A stretch of 64,000 nucleotides of DNA from Bacillota bacterium (GCA_013540605.1 JABVCK010000005.1:62001-126000); one strand, 5' to 3'; shown: positions 24,914-33,590, counted from the first letter of the stretch. Notes: generated by a model not told the origin, from the sequence alone. Numbers and translations: made by a program.

Positions 24914-25648
24914 ATGAACAAGATTGAGGTATTTGAGGTCTCGAGCAGTTTTGAAGACCTTCCGGTTTTGGATAGGGTATCCTTATCGGCCGCAGAGAAC
25001 CGGCTGGTTTCTATAATAGGTCCCAGCGGCTGTGGTAAAAGCACCCTTTTCAATATTATTTCGGGGCTTGTTAAACCGGATGGGGGCACCATATATATAG
25101 ATGGCGAGGATTACACGGGCAAGCTGGGAAGGGTAAGCTACATGCACCAGAAGGACCTTCTTCTCCCGTGGCGGACGATTATTGATAATGTCTGCATTCC
25201 CCTTGTCATACAGGGGAAAAGCATAAGGGATGCCCGCCAAAAAGCCGCCCCGTATTTCAGCGTATTTGGGTTGGATGGGTTTCAGGACAAGTATCCCTCC
25301 CAGCTTTCAGGAGGCATGAGGCAGAGGGCGGCGCTCTTGAGGGCTTATATGTTCAAGAGCGACATTATGCTGCTGGACGAACCCTTCGGAGGGCTCGATG
25401 CAATTACCAAAAGGAAGATGCAGGAGTGGCTGATGGGGGTAATCAGGGCGATAAGGAGTACAATACTCTTTATCACCCACGATATTGACGAAGCAATATT
25501 CCTGTCCGACAGCATTTATATTCTTTCGGACAGGCCGGCACGGGTGCGCAGGGTGTTTGAAGTGGACATTGAAAGGCCCAGGGACAATGCGACCTTCACG
25601 TCGCCCAAGTTTAACCATTTCAAGAAAGAGATACTGGAGTATCTATAG
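24914..25648 (+). CDS. thiZ: ABC transporter ATPase (ThiZ type)
   Basis: 244 residues with all ABC ATPase motifs: Walker A GPSGCGKST near residues 36-44, Q-loop MHQKDLLLPW, signature LSGGMRQRAALLRAY, Walker B IMLLDEPFGGLDA, and the switch histidine in LFITHDIDEA. It resembles SsuB/ThiZ ATPases. The gene starts three bases after the binding protein ends, so it belongs to the same transcript and powers the ThiX permease. Confidence 0.88.
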   Translation: MNKIEVFEVSSSFEDLPVLDRVSLSAAENRLVSIIGPSGCGKSTLFNIISGLVKPDGGTIYIDGEDYTGKLGRVSYMHQKDLLLPWRTIIDNVCIPLVIQGKSIRDARQKAAPYFSVFGLDGFQDKYPSQLSGGMRQRAALLRAYMFKSDIMLLDEPFGGLDAITKRKMQEWLMGVIRAIRSTILFITHDIDEAIFLSDSIYILSDRPARVRRVFEVDIERPRDNATFTSPKFNHFKKEILEYL

Positions 25649-25748
25649 GAGGGATTATCTTGCCGGATTGCCATGGAGGAGGAAGAAAGGCTGTCAAAGA
25701 CAGAAAGAGGAGGGTTCATCTGCGCATTATGGGAGAAACCATAATGCC

Positions 25749-25789
25749 AAAAAACAATAAGAGGCATGGGTTAGGCATGCCTCTTATTG
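25749..25789 (-). terminator. Terminator of proC (minus strand)
   Basis: A perfect 13-bp stem (25755-25767 with 25777-25789) and 9-nt loop. Read on the minus strand it is followed by six T residues (A-run at 25749-25754). It lies 40 bases past the proC stop and may also slow transcription arriving from the thi operon. Confidence 0.85.
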
Positions 25790-25828
25790 CGGTTAGTAAT
25801 ACTTTAGGGGTAAAGAAGATGGTTCATC

Positions 25829-26653
25829 CTATCTCACGCTTTCCAGTCCCAGTTCCCGGGACCGGGCAGCAGCTTTTATCACCGCTTTTTGGACCGTTTC
25901 TTCAAGGCCCATAGCCTGAAATACTTCAAGGGCTGCCTTGGTAGTACCTTCAGGGGAGGTTACTTTTTTTCTCAGGGAGGAAGGATCCTCATTGGAATCC
26001 CTCAACATTTTGGCTGCGCCGTACAGGGTTTGGAGTAAAAGCTTTTTGGCAACTTCCTCGGAAAGACCGGCAGCTATTGCTGTTTTTTCCATCAACTCCA
26101 CCATATAATAAAAGTAAGCGGGGCCGCTTCCTGACAGACCTGTTATTATGTCCATGTTCGCTTCGTCGACGACCACTACTTCCCCAAGGGCTTCAAATAG
26201 CGTGCATGCGGTATTCAGATGCCTTTCGGTTGCGTATTTGCCCCTGGAAACGGCAGTCGCGGATTCTCCTATCGCGCAGGATATGTTAGGCATGACCCTG
26301 ATTACAGCTATATCCTTCTGCAGATAGCTCTCGATTTTTTCACAGGTGACTCCTGCAACTACTGAAATCAAGAGCTGTTTATCACTAATCACGGGTTTGA
26401 TTTCCCTTAGTACATCCATAGTATCCTGGGGTTTAACAGCAAGAATAATTACATCGGTACTGTCAAGCACCTTGTTTTTATCTTTGGTGCAGTTGACATC
26501 GTATTTTTTCCAAAGAGAAAGCAAGCGGTCGGTATTTTCTTTGTTTGTGACCCATATTTTCTCGCTTTTAATCGTTTCGTTCCTAATAAGCCCGTCTATC
26601 ATGGTGTGTACAATCGACCCAGCTCCGATGAAACCTAATTTGTTATACAGCAT
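25829..26653 (-). CDS. proC: Pyrroline-5-carboxylate reductase ProC
   Basis: 274 residues from ATG 26653, which follows GAAGGGGGA; the longer ORF to 26872 runs through the T-box leader and is rejected. It catalyses the last step of proline synthesis, NAD(P)H-dependent reduction of pyrroline-5-carboxylate. Motifs: N-terminal KLGFIGAGSIVHTMIDG nucleotide-binding loop, VILAVKPQDT, and the ProC signature near 225-250 (GLSGSGPAYFYYMVELMEKTA ... LLQTLYGAAKML). The upstream T-box with a proline-type specifier indicates induction when tRNA-Pro is uncharged. rocD, upstream in the window, can supply its substrate from ornithine. Confidence 0.95.
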   Translation of the reverse strand: MLYNKLGFIGAGSIVHTMIDGLIRNETIKSEKIWVTNKENTDRLLSLWKKYDVNCTKDKNKVLDSTDVIILAVKPQDTMDVLREIKPVISDKQLLISVVAGVTCEKIESYLQKDIAVIRVMPNISCAIGESATAVSRGKYATERHLNTACTLFEALGEVVVVDEANMDIITGLSGSGPAYFYYMVELMEKTAIAAGLSEEVAKKLLLQTLYGAAKMLRDSNEDPSSLRKKVTSPEGTTKAALEVFQAMGLEETVQKAVIKAAARSRELGLESVR

Positions 26654-26683
26654 CCCGTTTCCCCCTTCAGCAAGAGATTGATA

Positions 26684-26950
26684 AATAAAAAACCCCTTCG
26701 TCCCAAACAAGAGGACGAAAGGGTAAATTCCGCGGTACCACCTCAATTGGCCATTAAACCGGCCCAACTTAGTATCAACAATCATTGATATGCTCGGGTA
26801 TCGGGTAGCAAACCCGGAATGGCTCATCACCATCTGCTCAGGGGCGGGTTTCGAAAACTCAACATCGCTCAACCTTTCAGCCTAGGGTTCAGCTCTCTTC
26901 TCATGCCAGTATTTTCTACTGTTCCCCTTCATCACATTAAGTATTTGTAT
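26684..26950 (-). promoter_or_regulatory. T-box leader of proC (proline, CCC specifier)
   Basis: On the minus strand the leader carries the T-box core GGTGGTACCGCGGAA (26728-26742), an apical Stem I with AGAGAGCTGAACC and AAAGGTTGAGC, and a specifier-side segment GAAACCCGCCCCTGAG, in which CCC (26846-26848) fits the specifier position. The terminator pairs 26693-26704 with 26713-26723, before T residues at 26687-26692. Uncharged tRNA-Pro would stabilise the antiterminator and allow proC expression. The specifier was placed by analogy and could be ACC by one alternative alignment. Confidence 0.85.
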
Positions 26951-26961
26951 ATTTAAAAAAT

Positions 26962-26990
26962 AATATAGCACATGTTTTCCTTTTAGTCAA
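26962..26990 (-). promoter_or_regulatory. Promoter of the T-box/proC transcript
   Basis: Minus-strand TTGACT (26985-26990), 17 bases, TATATT (26962-26967), just upstream of the T-box leader. Confidence 0.7.
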
Positions 26991-27038
26991 CAAAATAATA
27001 AAAATTATTTTTCGGTGAAAAAAAAATAAAATAAAAAT

Positions 27039-27073
27039 ACCCGAAATCATTAGTAGAATAAATGGTTTCGGGT
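27039..27073 (-). terminator. 13-bp hairpin with minus-strand T-rich tail
   Basis: ACCCGAAATCATT (27039-27051) pairs with AATGGTTTCGGGT (27061-27073), with one wobble pair. Read on the minus strand it is followed by long T-rich tracts, like a terminator. No minus-strand gene lies to its right until past the TetR and PEP-synthase genes, so it could shield the proC promoter from antisense transcription. Confidence 0.5.
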
Positions 27074-27107
27074 TACTTGATATCAAAAGTTACTGCAAAA
27101 CTGGGGA

Positions 27108-27136
27108 TTGACTTTTGGACGATACTTTTTTATAAT
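27108..27136 (+). promoter_or_regulatory. Promoter of the TetR gene
   Basis: TTGACT (27108-27113), 17 bases, TATAAT (27131-27136). The transcription start falls in the TetR-type operator that follows. Confidence 0.75.
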
Positions 27137-27138
27137 GA

Positions 27139-27159
27139 ACATACCGACGGTCGGTATGT
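27139..27159. promoter_or_regulatory. TetR-type operator
   Basis: ACATACCGAC-G-GTCGGTATGT, a 10-bp perfect inverted repeat with one central base, immediately after the -10 box. Its form and place indicate autorepression by the TetR protein encoded 45 bases downstream. Confidence 0.8.
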
Positions 27160-27203
27160 TACGCCGTGCGGTTTTATAAAGTCAATGGAAGGGTGGAGAT
27201 GAT

Positions 27204-27887
27204 ATGCCGTCAGCAAAGGACGGGGATGTGAAGCAGGCGCTCCTTAATGCGGCAACGGAGCTTTTCTATGAACAGGGATATGATAATACCTCGGTAAATT
27301 CCATAATCGAGAAGGTTGGCGTTTCAAAGGGCGCGTTTTATCATTATTTCAAATCAAAGGAAGATGTGCTGGAAGCGGTGGCAAACCGGCACATTGAATC
27401 GGAAATCAAAATCACACACGAAGCTGCGGAGGACAGCCGCCTGAACGCCGTGGAGAAGATCAACAGGATAATCAATGACGTATTGGTGCACAAAGCGCTC
27501 AATATGGAGGAGCGTCAAAAACTCTCCGGGATGTTTGAGCATGAAGGGAATATAAAATTCCTGCGTAAAATTGCGGAAAACAAAATCAAAATGCTACGCC
27601 TGCCGTATAGGGTCATAATAGAGCAGGGCATCCGGGAAGGAAGCTTTACTGTATCTTTTCCGGAAGAAGCGGCGGAGCAGATTATTCACATGCTGATTAC
27701 CCTGAATTCGGTGGTCACAAGACTAGCCTCCGGTATCGAAGAAAGGCCCGGTAACGTTGAAATCATCAGGCGGAAGATCGGAGCTTACCGGGAAGCGATT
27801 GAAAGGATCCTGGGGGCTGAGGAAGGCTCAATCAGCTTTTCAGAGGCTGCCGGAATATTCGGCAGATTAGTAAATCAGGAGGTGTAG
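27204..27887 (+). CDS. TetR/AcrR-family transcriptional regulator
   Basis: 227 residues. The N-terminal helix-turn-helix is clear (LLNAATELFYEQGYDNTSVNSIIEKVGVSKGAFYHYFKSKEDVLEAVANR, about 12-62). The C-terminal ligand domain has no recognised specificity. A TetR-type palindrome overlaps its own promoter, so it probably represses itself and the gene that follows after 3 bases, the broken PEP-utilising enzyme. GGGTGGAGATG provides the ribosome binding site. Likely senses a drug or metabolite, but the ligand is unknown. Confidence 0.88.
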   Translation: MPSAKDGDVKQALLNAATELFYEQGYDNTSVNSIIEKVGVSKGAFYHYFKSKEDVLEAVANRHIESEIKITHEAAEDSRLNAVEKINRIINDVLVHKALNMEERQKLSGMFEHEGNIKFLRKIAENKIKMLRLPYRVIIEQGIREGSFTVSFPEEAAEQIIHMLITLNSVVTRLASGIEERPGNVEIIRRKIGAYREAIERILGAEEGSISFSEAAGIFGRLVNQEV

Positions 27888-27890
27888 AGC

Positions 27891-29566
27891 ATGGGATTCG
27901 TGTATAGTTTCAATTCCAATGAGACCCCCGAACTTGTACAGGTCGGAGGAAAGGGAATGTCCCTGATACTCATGACCCGGCATGGGCTGCCGGTACCCCC
28001 GGGATTTGTGCTGTCGATGGATTTCTTCAAACCCTGGTTTGACCATATAAAAAATACTCCTGAGTGGCAGAGGGTTATAAACTCTGCCCCGGATGAACTT
28101 AAGATGCACTCCGCCGCTTTAAAAAGGCTGTGCGCAGGCTTGAAGCTGGACGAGGAACGAAGAAAAGCCTTCGTAGAGGCGCTGGACACCCTTGAAGACG
28201 GCCGCAAGGGCCTCCTGTTTGCTGTACGGTCATCTTCCCCGGAAGAGGACCTGGAAGGCGCTTCCTTTGCGGGGGGATACGAGACCACCCTTGGAGTAAA
28301 CAGGGAAACAATCGAGGATGCCCTGCGCCGCTCCTTTGCCTCATGCCTTGATGAACGTGTATTCGTGTATAAGAAGGAGCATGGTTTCCCGGTGGATAAC
28401 CCCAGGATCGCCGTCATCGTGCAGGTCCAGGTGCCGTCGGAAACCGCAGGTGTGGCGTTTTCGCTAAACCCCATAAACAACTGCTACGATGAGGCGGTGA
28501 TAAACGCCAACTTCGGCCTGGGTGAATCCGTCGTATCGGGCGCGGCTTCGCCGGATACGTTCATTGTCGACAAGGTCTCCGGCAAAATACTGGAGAAAAA
28601 GGCCGGAAGAAAGGAGACTTCCGTATGGCTTGCCCCCGACGGCGGGACCTATGAAAAGCCTTCGTCATTCCGGCAGGACATGTGCCTGAAGGATGGCGAT
28701 GTGCTGTCATTGGTGAACATGCTCATGGATGTGGAAAAATATTATAAAAAATTCGTTGATATCGAGTGGGCATTTGCGGGAGGCAAGCCGTATCTGCTTC
28801 AGGCCCGCCCCATTACCGCATATATACCGCTGCATGAAGAGATGCAGACTGCCCCGGGACGGCAAAAACTGCTGTACCTTGACACCACCCTTGCCAAGCA
28901 GGGGATCCATGAACCCCTCTCGGTCATGGGCGCCGACTACCTTTCGATGTTCGAGGCAAAAACCGGGAAGGCCATGACCGGCAAGAACCTCTCGGGGATT
29001 GTGGACGGCACGGGAGGGTTTTTTCAGGGACGGATGTACCTTAATATCTCCAACAATATTAAGCTTTACGGCAATTTGACCTCACCCTGGACGACCTGGA
29101 CAGGGCAGCAGCCGAGCCATCCGTTGACCTCAGGTCACTGGCTGCCCGGAATACGGTCTTCATTAAAAAGCTTGCCAATGTAAAGGAATTCCCAAGGGTC
29201 ATAGACTCCAGGGGCAGGATATTGCGTCCTCCTAAGAAGGAAGCCCGTGAGAGGGAACTGGCCGGCGAGCCCATCTCACCGGGAATAGTAAGGGGCAAAG
29301 TGAAGGTGCTCAGAAGCCCCGATGAAAAGCCTGTACTGCCGGGAGAAATACTGGTTGCAAGGGCTGCCGACCCGGGATGGACCCCCTTGTTTATCAACGC
29401 AGCCGGAGTGATTCTTGAGGTTGGCGGCATGCTGCAGCATGGAGCCCTTGTGGCCCGGGAGTATGGAAAGCCCTGCGTGTCCGGGATAGAAGGCGCCGTC
29501 TCGGTTTTGAAGGACGGCCAGATGGTTGAGATGGATGGACTGAACGGTATTGTGAGGCTGCTGTAA
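27891..29566 (+). pseudogene. PEP-synthase / rifampicin-phosphotransferase-like gene with internal deletion
   Basis: The first ~395 codons encode the N-terminal ATP-binding part of PEP-utilising enzymes: VGGKGMSLILMTRHGLPVPPGF, AVRSSSPEEDLEGASFAGGYET, ANFGLGESVVSGAASPD, KPYLLQARPIT. After NIKLYGN near 29070 the original frame turns into nonsense (stop at 29183). A second frame resumes with LTLDDLDRAAAE and ends with the phosphohistidine domain (GEPISPGIVRGKVKVL; GGMLQHGALVAREYGKPCV). Compared with the usual ~870 residues, roughly 300 codons are missing and the frame is shifted, so the gene cannot give a working enzyme. The TetR gene ends three bases upstream, suggesting a regulated resistance or PEP-synthase function before the loss. 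Confidence 0.8.
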
Positions 29567-29607
29567 ACAAATCCGGTTAATATACCGTACCGCTTAACAA
29601 TATCGCC

Positions 29608-31794
29608 TTAAAATTTAAGTTTGGAAAGGGCATCCGCAAGGGCAGAATTGATCGAATCATCCTTTTTCCCTTGCTGGTCTTTGAGGTATTTTGCCACCTC
29701 TTTCTTTGAAACCTTGCTGCTTTCCCTTTCCTTTCTTTCCTTAAACGAAGAGAGCTTCTCCCTATACCCGCATCCGCAGATAAATATCTGTCCCTCTCCT
29801 TCCCCGTGCAGTTCGAGCTTCTTATGACAGTTTGGGCACCTGGCATTGGTTGTCCTGGCAACCCCTATCCGATGTCCGCATTCTCTATCCTGGCATACAA
29901 GCATTTTGCCCTTTTTCCCGTTAACCTCCAGCATATACTTGCCGCACTCCGGGCATCTGCTCCTTGTAATATTATCATGCTTAAACACTTCTTCACTGTT
30001 TTTTATTTCCTCGACAACCGCTTTGGCATAACCCCGCATTTCGCCGATGAAGGCATTCTTATTAAGGGAGCCCTTTGAGATATGCGCCAGCTTCTGCTCC
30101 CACTCCGCAGTCAGGGCCGGGGATTTCAAGTCTTCGGGAACCAACCCGAGAAGCTGTCTGCCCTTGGAGGTTATAAAAATGTCCTTTCCCTTCTTTTCAA
30201 TCAGGAAGCTGTTAAACAGCTTTTCTATAATATCTGCCCTCGTGGCTACCGTCCCAAGCCCTCCGGTTTCTCCGATCGTCCTGATCAGATCCTTGCTCTC
30301 ACCAGCCATGTATTTTGCCGGGTTCTCCATGGCTGAAAGCAGGGTCCCTTCATTAAACGGCGCCGGCGGTTTTGTCTTTCCCTCGGTTTTGGCGAGGCTT
30401 AGTATTTTTAAAACATCGCCTTTGTTCACATCGGGCAGTATCTGCTCAGAAATGCCTCCGTCCGGCTCCTCATCATCGAAGCTGTTGTCGTAAACCTCCT
30501 TCCAGCCCTGGGCAACGACAACCTTACCCTTCGCAATGAAAAGTTCCTCTCCTATTTTAGCCTTTACCGTTGTCTGCTGGTATTCAAAGGGAGGATAGAG
30601 AACAGCCAGAAAACGCTTGACAACAAGGTCATATACCTTTCTTTCCTTGTCGCTCAATTCATCCAGATAAACAGTCTGTTCGGTCGGTATTATAGCATGA
30701 TGGTCGGAAACCTTGCTATTGTCGATGAAGGGCATATTTTTGGTCACCGGGTATTTTAGCGCTTTGCCGGCAATTTTTGAATAGGGGCCCACTCCGCAGG
30801 CTTTAATCCGATCCTTCAGGGTATCTACAATATCTGTGGAAATATACCGTGAATCCGTCCTGGGATAGGTCAGCACCTTGTGGTTTTCATACAGCCTCTG
30901 CATAATCGAGAGGGTTTCCTTTGCAGAATAGCCGAAAAGCCTGTTCGCATCCCGCTGAAGCTCCGTCAGGTCATAGAGCGGCGGAGAAAAGCTTTTCTTG
31001 TAGACCTTATTCACCTCTGCAACTTCTGCATCCTTGTCCTGTATCTGCGTGAAGGCCTTATCCCTTTTATCCCTGTCAAAGGTCCTGAAGTCTTTGGTTT
31101 GGCTGTCCTGCCATGTTAGCTTTAACTTTTCACCCGCGGCGGTGATACCGTAAAAGGGCCTCGGTATAAAGTTCCGGATCTCTTCCTCCCTTTCAGCGAT
31201 AATGGCAAGGGTTGGCGTCTGAACCCTCCCGCAGGAAAGCTGGGCGTTATACTTGCAGGTCAAAGCCCGTGTAGCATTTATGCCCACAAGCCAGTCAGCC
31301 TCAGCCCGGGCGGCGGCAGAAGCATAAAGGTTTTCGTAGTCTTTGCCGTCCCTCAGGTTGTTAAAGCCCTCCCGGATAGCCTTATCCGTAACCGAGGAAA
31401 TCCAGAGACGCTTAAGCGGCTTCCTCACCCCGGCCTTTTCTATTATCCACCGGGCAACAAGCTCGCCCTCACGCCCCGCATCGGTGGCGATGATAATCTG
31501 GTCCACATCCTTTCTGCTCATCTGCTGCTTGACACAATTGAACTGCCTGCTGCTTTGTTTTATCACAATAAGTTTTAAATGAGAGGGCAGCATCGGCAGA
31601 TCTTCCATCCGCCATGATTTATACTTTTCATCGTAGGCCTCGGGGTCAGCCAGTGTGACCAAATGCCCCAGGGCCCAGGTAACTATATAATCCTTGCCCT
31701 CGAAATAACCATTCCCTTTGTTCCCGCAGTTTAAAACCCTGGCCAGATCCCTCCCGACAGAGGGCTTTTCAGCCAATACCAACGTTTTGCTCAT
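29608..31794 (-). CDS. topB: DNA topoisomerase III (TopB)
   Basis: A 728-residue type IA topoisomerase. TOPRIM motifs are at the N-terminus (LVLAEKPSVGRDLA; IIATDAGREGELVARWI). The catalytic tyrosine lies in VLTYPRTDSRYIS near residues 302-314. Two zinc-ribbon segments near the C-terminus are CPECGKYMLEV...CQDRECGHRIG and CPNCHKKLELHG...CGCG. TopB relaxes and decatenates DNA by single-strand passage. The gene converges with the PEP-synthase-like pseudogene. GAAAGGG precedes the ATG. Similar topB genes occur on chromosomes and on conjugative elements; nothing else here suggests a conjugative origin. Confidence 0.93.
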   Translation of the reverse strand: MSKTLVLAEKPSVGRDLARVLNCGNKGNGYFEGKDYIVTWALGHLVTLADPEAYDEKYKSWRMEDLPMLPSHLKLIVIKQSSRQFNCVKQQMSRKDVDQIIIATDAGREGELVARWIIEKAGVRKPLKRLWISSVTDKAIREGFNNLRDGKDYENLYASAAARAEADWLVGINATRALTCKYNAQLSCGRVQTPTLAIIAEREEEIRNFIPRPFYGITAAGEKLKLTWQDSQTKDFRTFDRDKRDKAFTQIQDKDAEVAEVNKVYKKSFSPPLYDLTELQRDANRLFGYSAKETLSIMQRLYENHKVLTYPRTDSRYISTDIVDTLKDRIKACGVGPYSKIAGKALKYPVTKNMPFIDNSKVSDHHAIIPTEQTVYLDELSDKERKVYDLVVKRFLAVLYPPFEYQQTTVKAKIGEELFIAKGKVVVAQGWKEVYDNSFDDEEPDGGISEQILPDVNKGDVLKILSLAKTEGKTKPPAPFNEGTLLSAMENPAKYMAGESKDLIRTIGETGGLGTVATRADIIEKLFNSFLIEKKGKDIFITSKGRQLLGLVPEDLKSPALTAEWEQKLAHISKGSLNKNAFIGEMRGYAKAVVEEIKNSEEVFKHDNITRSRCPECGKYMLEVNGKKGKMLVCQDRECGHRIGVARTTNARCPNCHKKLELHGEGEGQIFICGCGYREKLSSFKERKERESSKVSKKEVAKYLKDQQGKKDDSINSALADALSKLKF

Positions 31795-31851
31795 ATCAAC
31801 ATCCCTTTCAAAACAACTATAAATAGCTGGTTATTATTTGATGTGTCATAT

Positions 31852-32529
31852 CTAGTTTGCATCCGCATCCGTTTTTGATTTTGACAGCATTCTGCGAAGG
31901 AGTTTTATATCCTCATCTATAAACCTGTGCTCTACTGTGTTCACATCAAAGTTCAGGATTTTAAATGCAAATTGAACAAAATGTCCTACCGTTAATGCCA
32001 TGATCAAGGTGCCTATCCCGACGAACCCTCCCAGTATATACCCCATAACCAATACACTCGTTTCGATGGAGTTGCGTATCAAGCGAACAGACCTGCCGGT
32101 CTTTTTTGTAAACGCGATCATAAGTCCGTCTCTGGGCCCGGAGCCAAGGCCCGCGCCGATATAAAAATAGCTTGCTACCCCGATAACAAACAGACCCAGC
32201 GCCATCATGACCAGCCTCAGGATAATACTTTCAAAAACGGGAATCAGCTGGTTTAACATAAGGAAATCCAAAAAAAGCCCCACAAAGACCATGTTGCAGA
32301 GGGTTCCCCATCCCAGCCTCTCTCCCAGAACACCGTTCAGTATCACAAGGAGGACCCCTACGGCAATACTTGCCTGTCCCATTGTAATACCAATTTTATT
32401 TGAAATCCCCTGATGGAAAACATCCCAGGGGGCAAGCCCAAGATTGGCGTTTATTGTCATCACAATCCCGACAGCAAACAAAAAAAGACCCAAAAACAAC
32501 CTTAGAATACGCAGCACTATCTCTTTCAT
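31852..32529 (-). CDS. YczE/YitT-like integral membrane protein
   Basis: 225 residues with five or six hydrophobic segments and short polar loops (LFLGLFLFAVGIVMTINANLGLAPWDVFHQGIS, GLGSGPRDGLM, GFVGIGTLIMALTVGHFVQFAF). These glycine-rich turns are typical of the YczE/YyaS group of uncharacterised membrane proteins. The C-terminal ~25 residues are charged and cytosolic. Some relatives influence antibiotic or lipopeptide production. The transport substrate, if any, is unknown. It stands alone upstream of topB on the same strand. Confidence 0.75.
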   Translation of the reverse strand: MKEIVLRILRLFLGLFLFAVGIVMTINANLGLAPWDVFHQGISNKIGITMGQASIAVGVLLVILNGVLGERLGWGTLCNMVFVGLFLDFLMLNQLIPVFESIILRLVMMALGLFVIGVASYFYIGAGLGSGPRDGLMIAFTKKTGRSVRLIRNSIETSVLVMGYILGGFVGIGTLIMALTVGHFVQFAFKILNFDVNTVEHRFIDEDIKLLRRMLSKSKTDADAN

Positions 32530-32731
32530 CTGTCTCTTCTCCCATCCCTGACATTAAGAGTTCATCAAATACTATCTGGGTTTCTCTGTTATTTAGATTT
32601 ACTATTCCTATTATACAATATAAAAGGGTTATTTTATAATATAAAAACCGCCGTTATCATGGCGCCGCCATAGATAAACGACAGTTTGCTCTCTTTATGA
32701 TATATTTTCCCCCGACTAAGCCAGAACCGTC
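32530..32731. other. Gap downstream of the OsmC remnant
   Basis: No gene is recognised. The segment is AT-rich and holds the likely promoter of the YczE-like gene, which I cannot fix exactly. Confidence 0.3.
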
Positions 32732-32890
32732 CTATCTGCTTATTTTATATTCCGTTATTATTTCAACATTATTCTTTAGCATCGCCCACACAGGACATAG
32801 CGATTCCTCAGATAATTGAATCGCTTTTTGTACATTCTCATCTGCCGCATCCTTTGAATTGATTACAAACTCAAGCCTGTTAGTCCTCCA
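32732..32890 (-). pseudogene. OsmC-family protein, C-terminal remnant
   Basis: Too short for normal calling. The minus-strand frame ends in TAG (32732-32734) and encodes about 50 residues, including RLEFVINSKDAADENVQKAIQLSEESLCPVWAML. The SEESLCPVWAML stretch holds the C-terminal redox cysteine of OsmC/Ohr peroxide-detoxifying proteins. A stop codon lies just upstream in this frame, and the first ~90 residues of the family are absent. A TetR-type operator motif at 32924-32936 and the TetR gene beyond it suggest this was once a TetR-controlled gene. Confidence 0.7.
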
Positions 32891-32923
32891 TTGTTTTATT
32901 TAATATTGGCCATATTATTTATT

Positions 32924-32936
32924 AATCGTTCGTTAG
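32924..32936. promoter_or_regulatory. Putative TetR operator copy 1
   Basis: AATCGTTCGTTAG, a near-copy of the motif at 33574-33587. It lies between the TetR gene and the OsmC remnant, where it could have controlled the OsmC gene. Confidence 0.45.
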
Positions 32937-32970
32937 CTATGTCGGAAAAATATAAGCAACTGCACTTCAA

Positions 32971-33555
32971 TTACCCGGCGTTGTTTATCATGCGTGAGGC
33001 AGCATCAAATATCAAAAAAATCTCTGCCCTTATCTGTTCATCGGGGATATCCTCATTGATTAAAACTATTTTATCTACCATATTCTCAAGCATCCTTACA
33101 AAAATGCTGCCGAAAATATCGCTTGCTTCCGAATCTCCCCAATGCTTCTTCAGCAGATTCTTGGTAAACTCAATACGGGATTCTTCCCACTCCTTTAGTT
33201 TTTTCTGAATCTCGGCATTTCCTTCGATGCACATCCATGCTTTCAGCGCCATCTTATATACCGCTTTTTCATATTCGGAAAGCCTTTTTCTCTGTAAAAC
33301 ATATGCTGTATATATTTCTTTAATATGCAAGTGTACCGGCAGCTCGCTTTTCAGCTTTTCGTTTATCTTTAAAAACTCGACGTATACAATCTCTTCATAC
33401 AGATCATTCTTATTTTTGAAGTAGTAATACAACATCGGCAGCGAACATTCAGCCGCCGCTGCAATTTCACGAATGGATGTGCCGTGGTATCCTTTCTCGC
33501 TGAACAGCGCTACAGCCTTTTCCATTATCCTTTTCCTGAGATTGCCTTCCTCCAT
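32971..33555 (-). CDS. TetR/AcrR-family transcriptional regulator
   Basis: 194 residues with a typical TetR helix-turn-helix at residues 8-55 (IMEKAVALFSEKGYHGTSIREIAAAAECSLPMLYYYFKNKNDLYEEIV). The C-terminal domain resembles that of FadR/AcrR-like regulators but the ligand is unknown. The gene has a strong promoter (33591-33619) and an operator-like motif overlapping its start. A second copy of that motif is found past the end of the gene. It appears to have lost its target, the OsmC-like gene downstream. Confidence 0.88.
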   Translation of the reverse strand: MEEGNLRKRIMEKAVALFSEKGYHGTSIREIAAAAECSLPMLYYYFKNKNDLYEEIVYVEFLKINEKLKSELPVHLHIKEIYTAYVLQRKRLSEYEKAVYKMALKAWMCIEGNAEIQKKLKEWEESRIEFTKNLLKKHWGDSEASDIFGSIFVRMLENMVDKIVLINEDIPDEQIRAEIFLIFDAASRMINNAG

Positions 33556-33573
33556 GCGATCACCTTTTTGTTT

Positions 33574-33587
33574 GATCGTTCGTTAGG
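33574..33587. promoter_or_regulatory. Putative TetR operator copy 2
   Basis: GATCGTTCGTTAGG, sharing ATCGTTCGTTAG with the site at 32924-32936, placed just downstream of the -10 box of the TetR gene. This is the expected place for autorepression. Confidence 0.55.
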
Positions 33588-33590
33588 TTT

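Noticed and set aside
26654..26872. Longer proC reading frame adding 73 N-terminal residues
   Set aside because: It runs through the T-box leader and terminator; the start at 26653 has a good ribosome binding site and gives the normal ProC N-terminus.
27875..28480. 201-codon minus-strand ORF opposite the PEP-synthase-like gene
   Set aside because: Serine-rich reverse-frame translation of a conserved enzyme segment.
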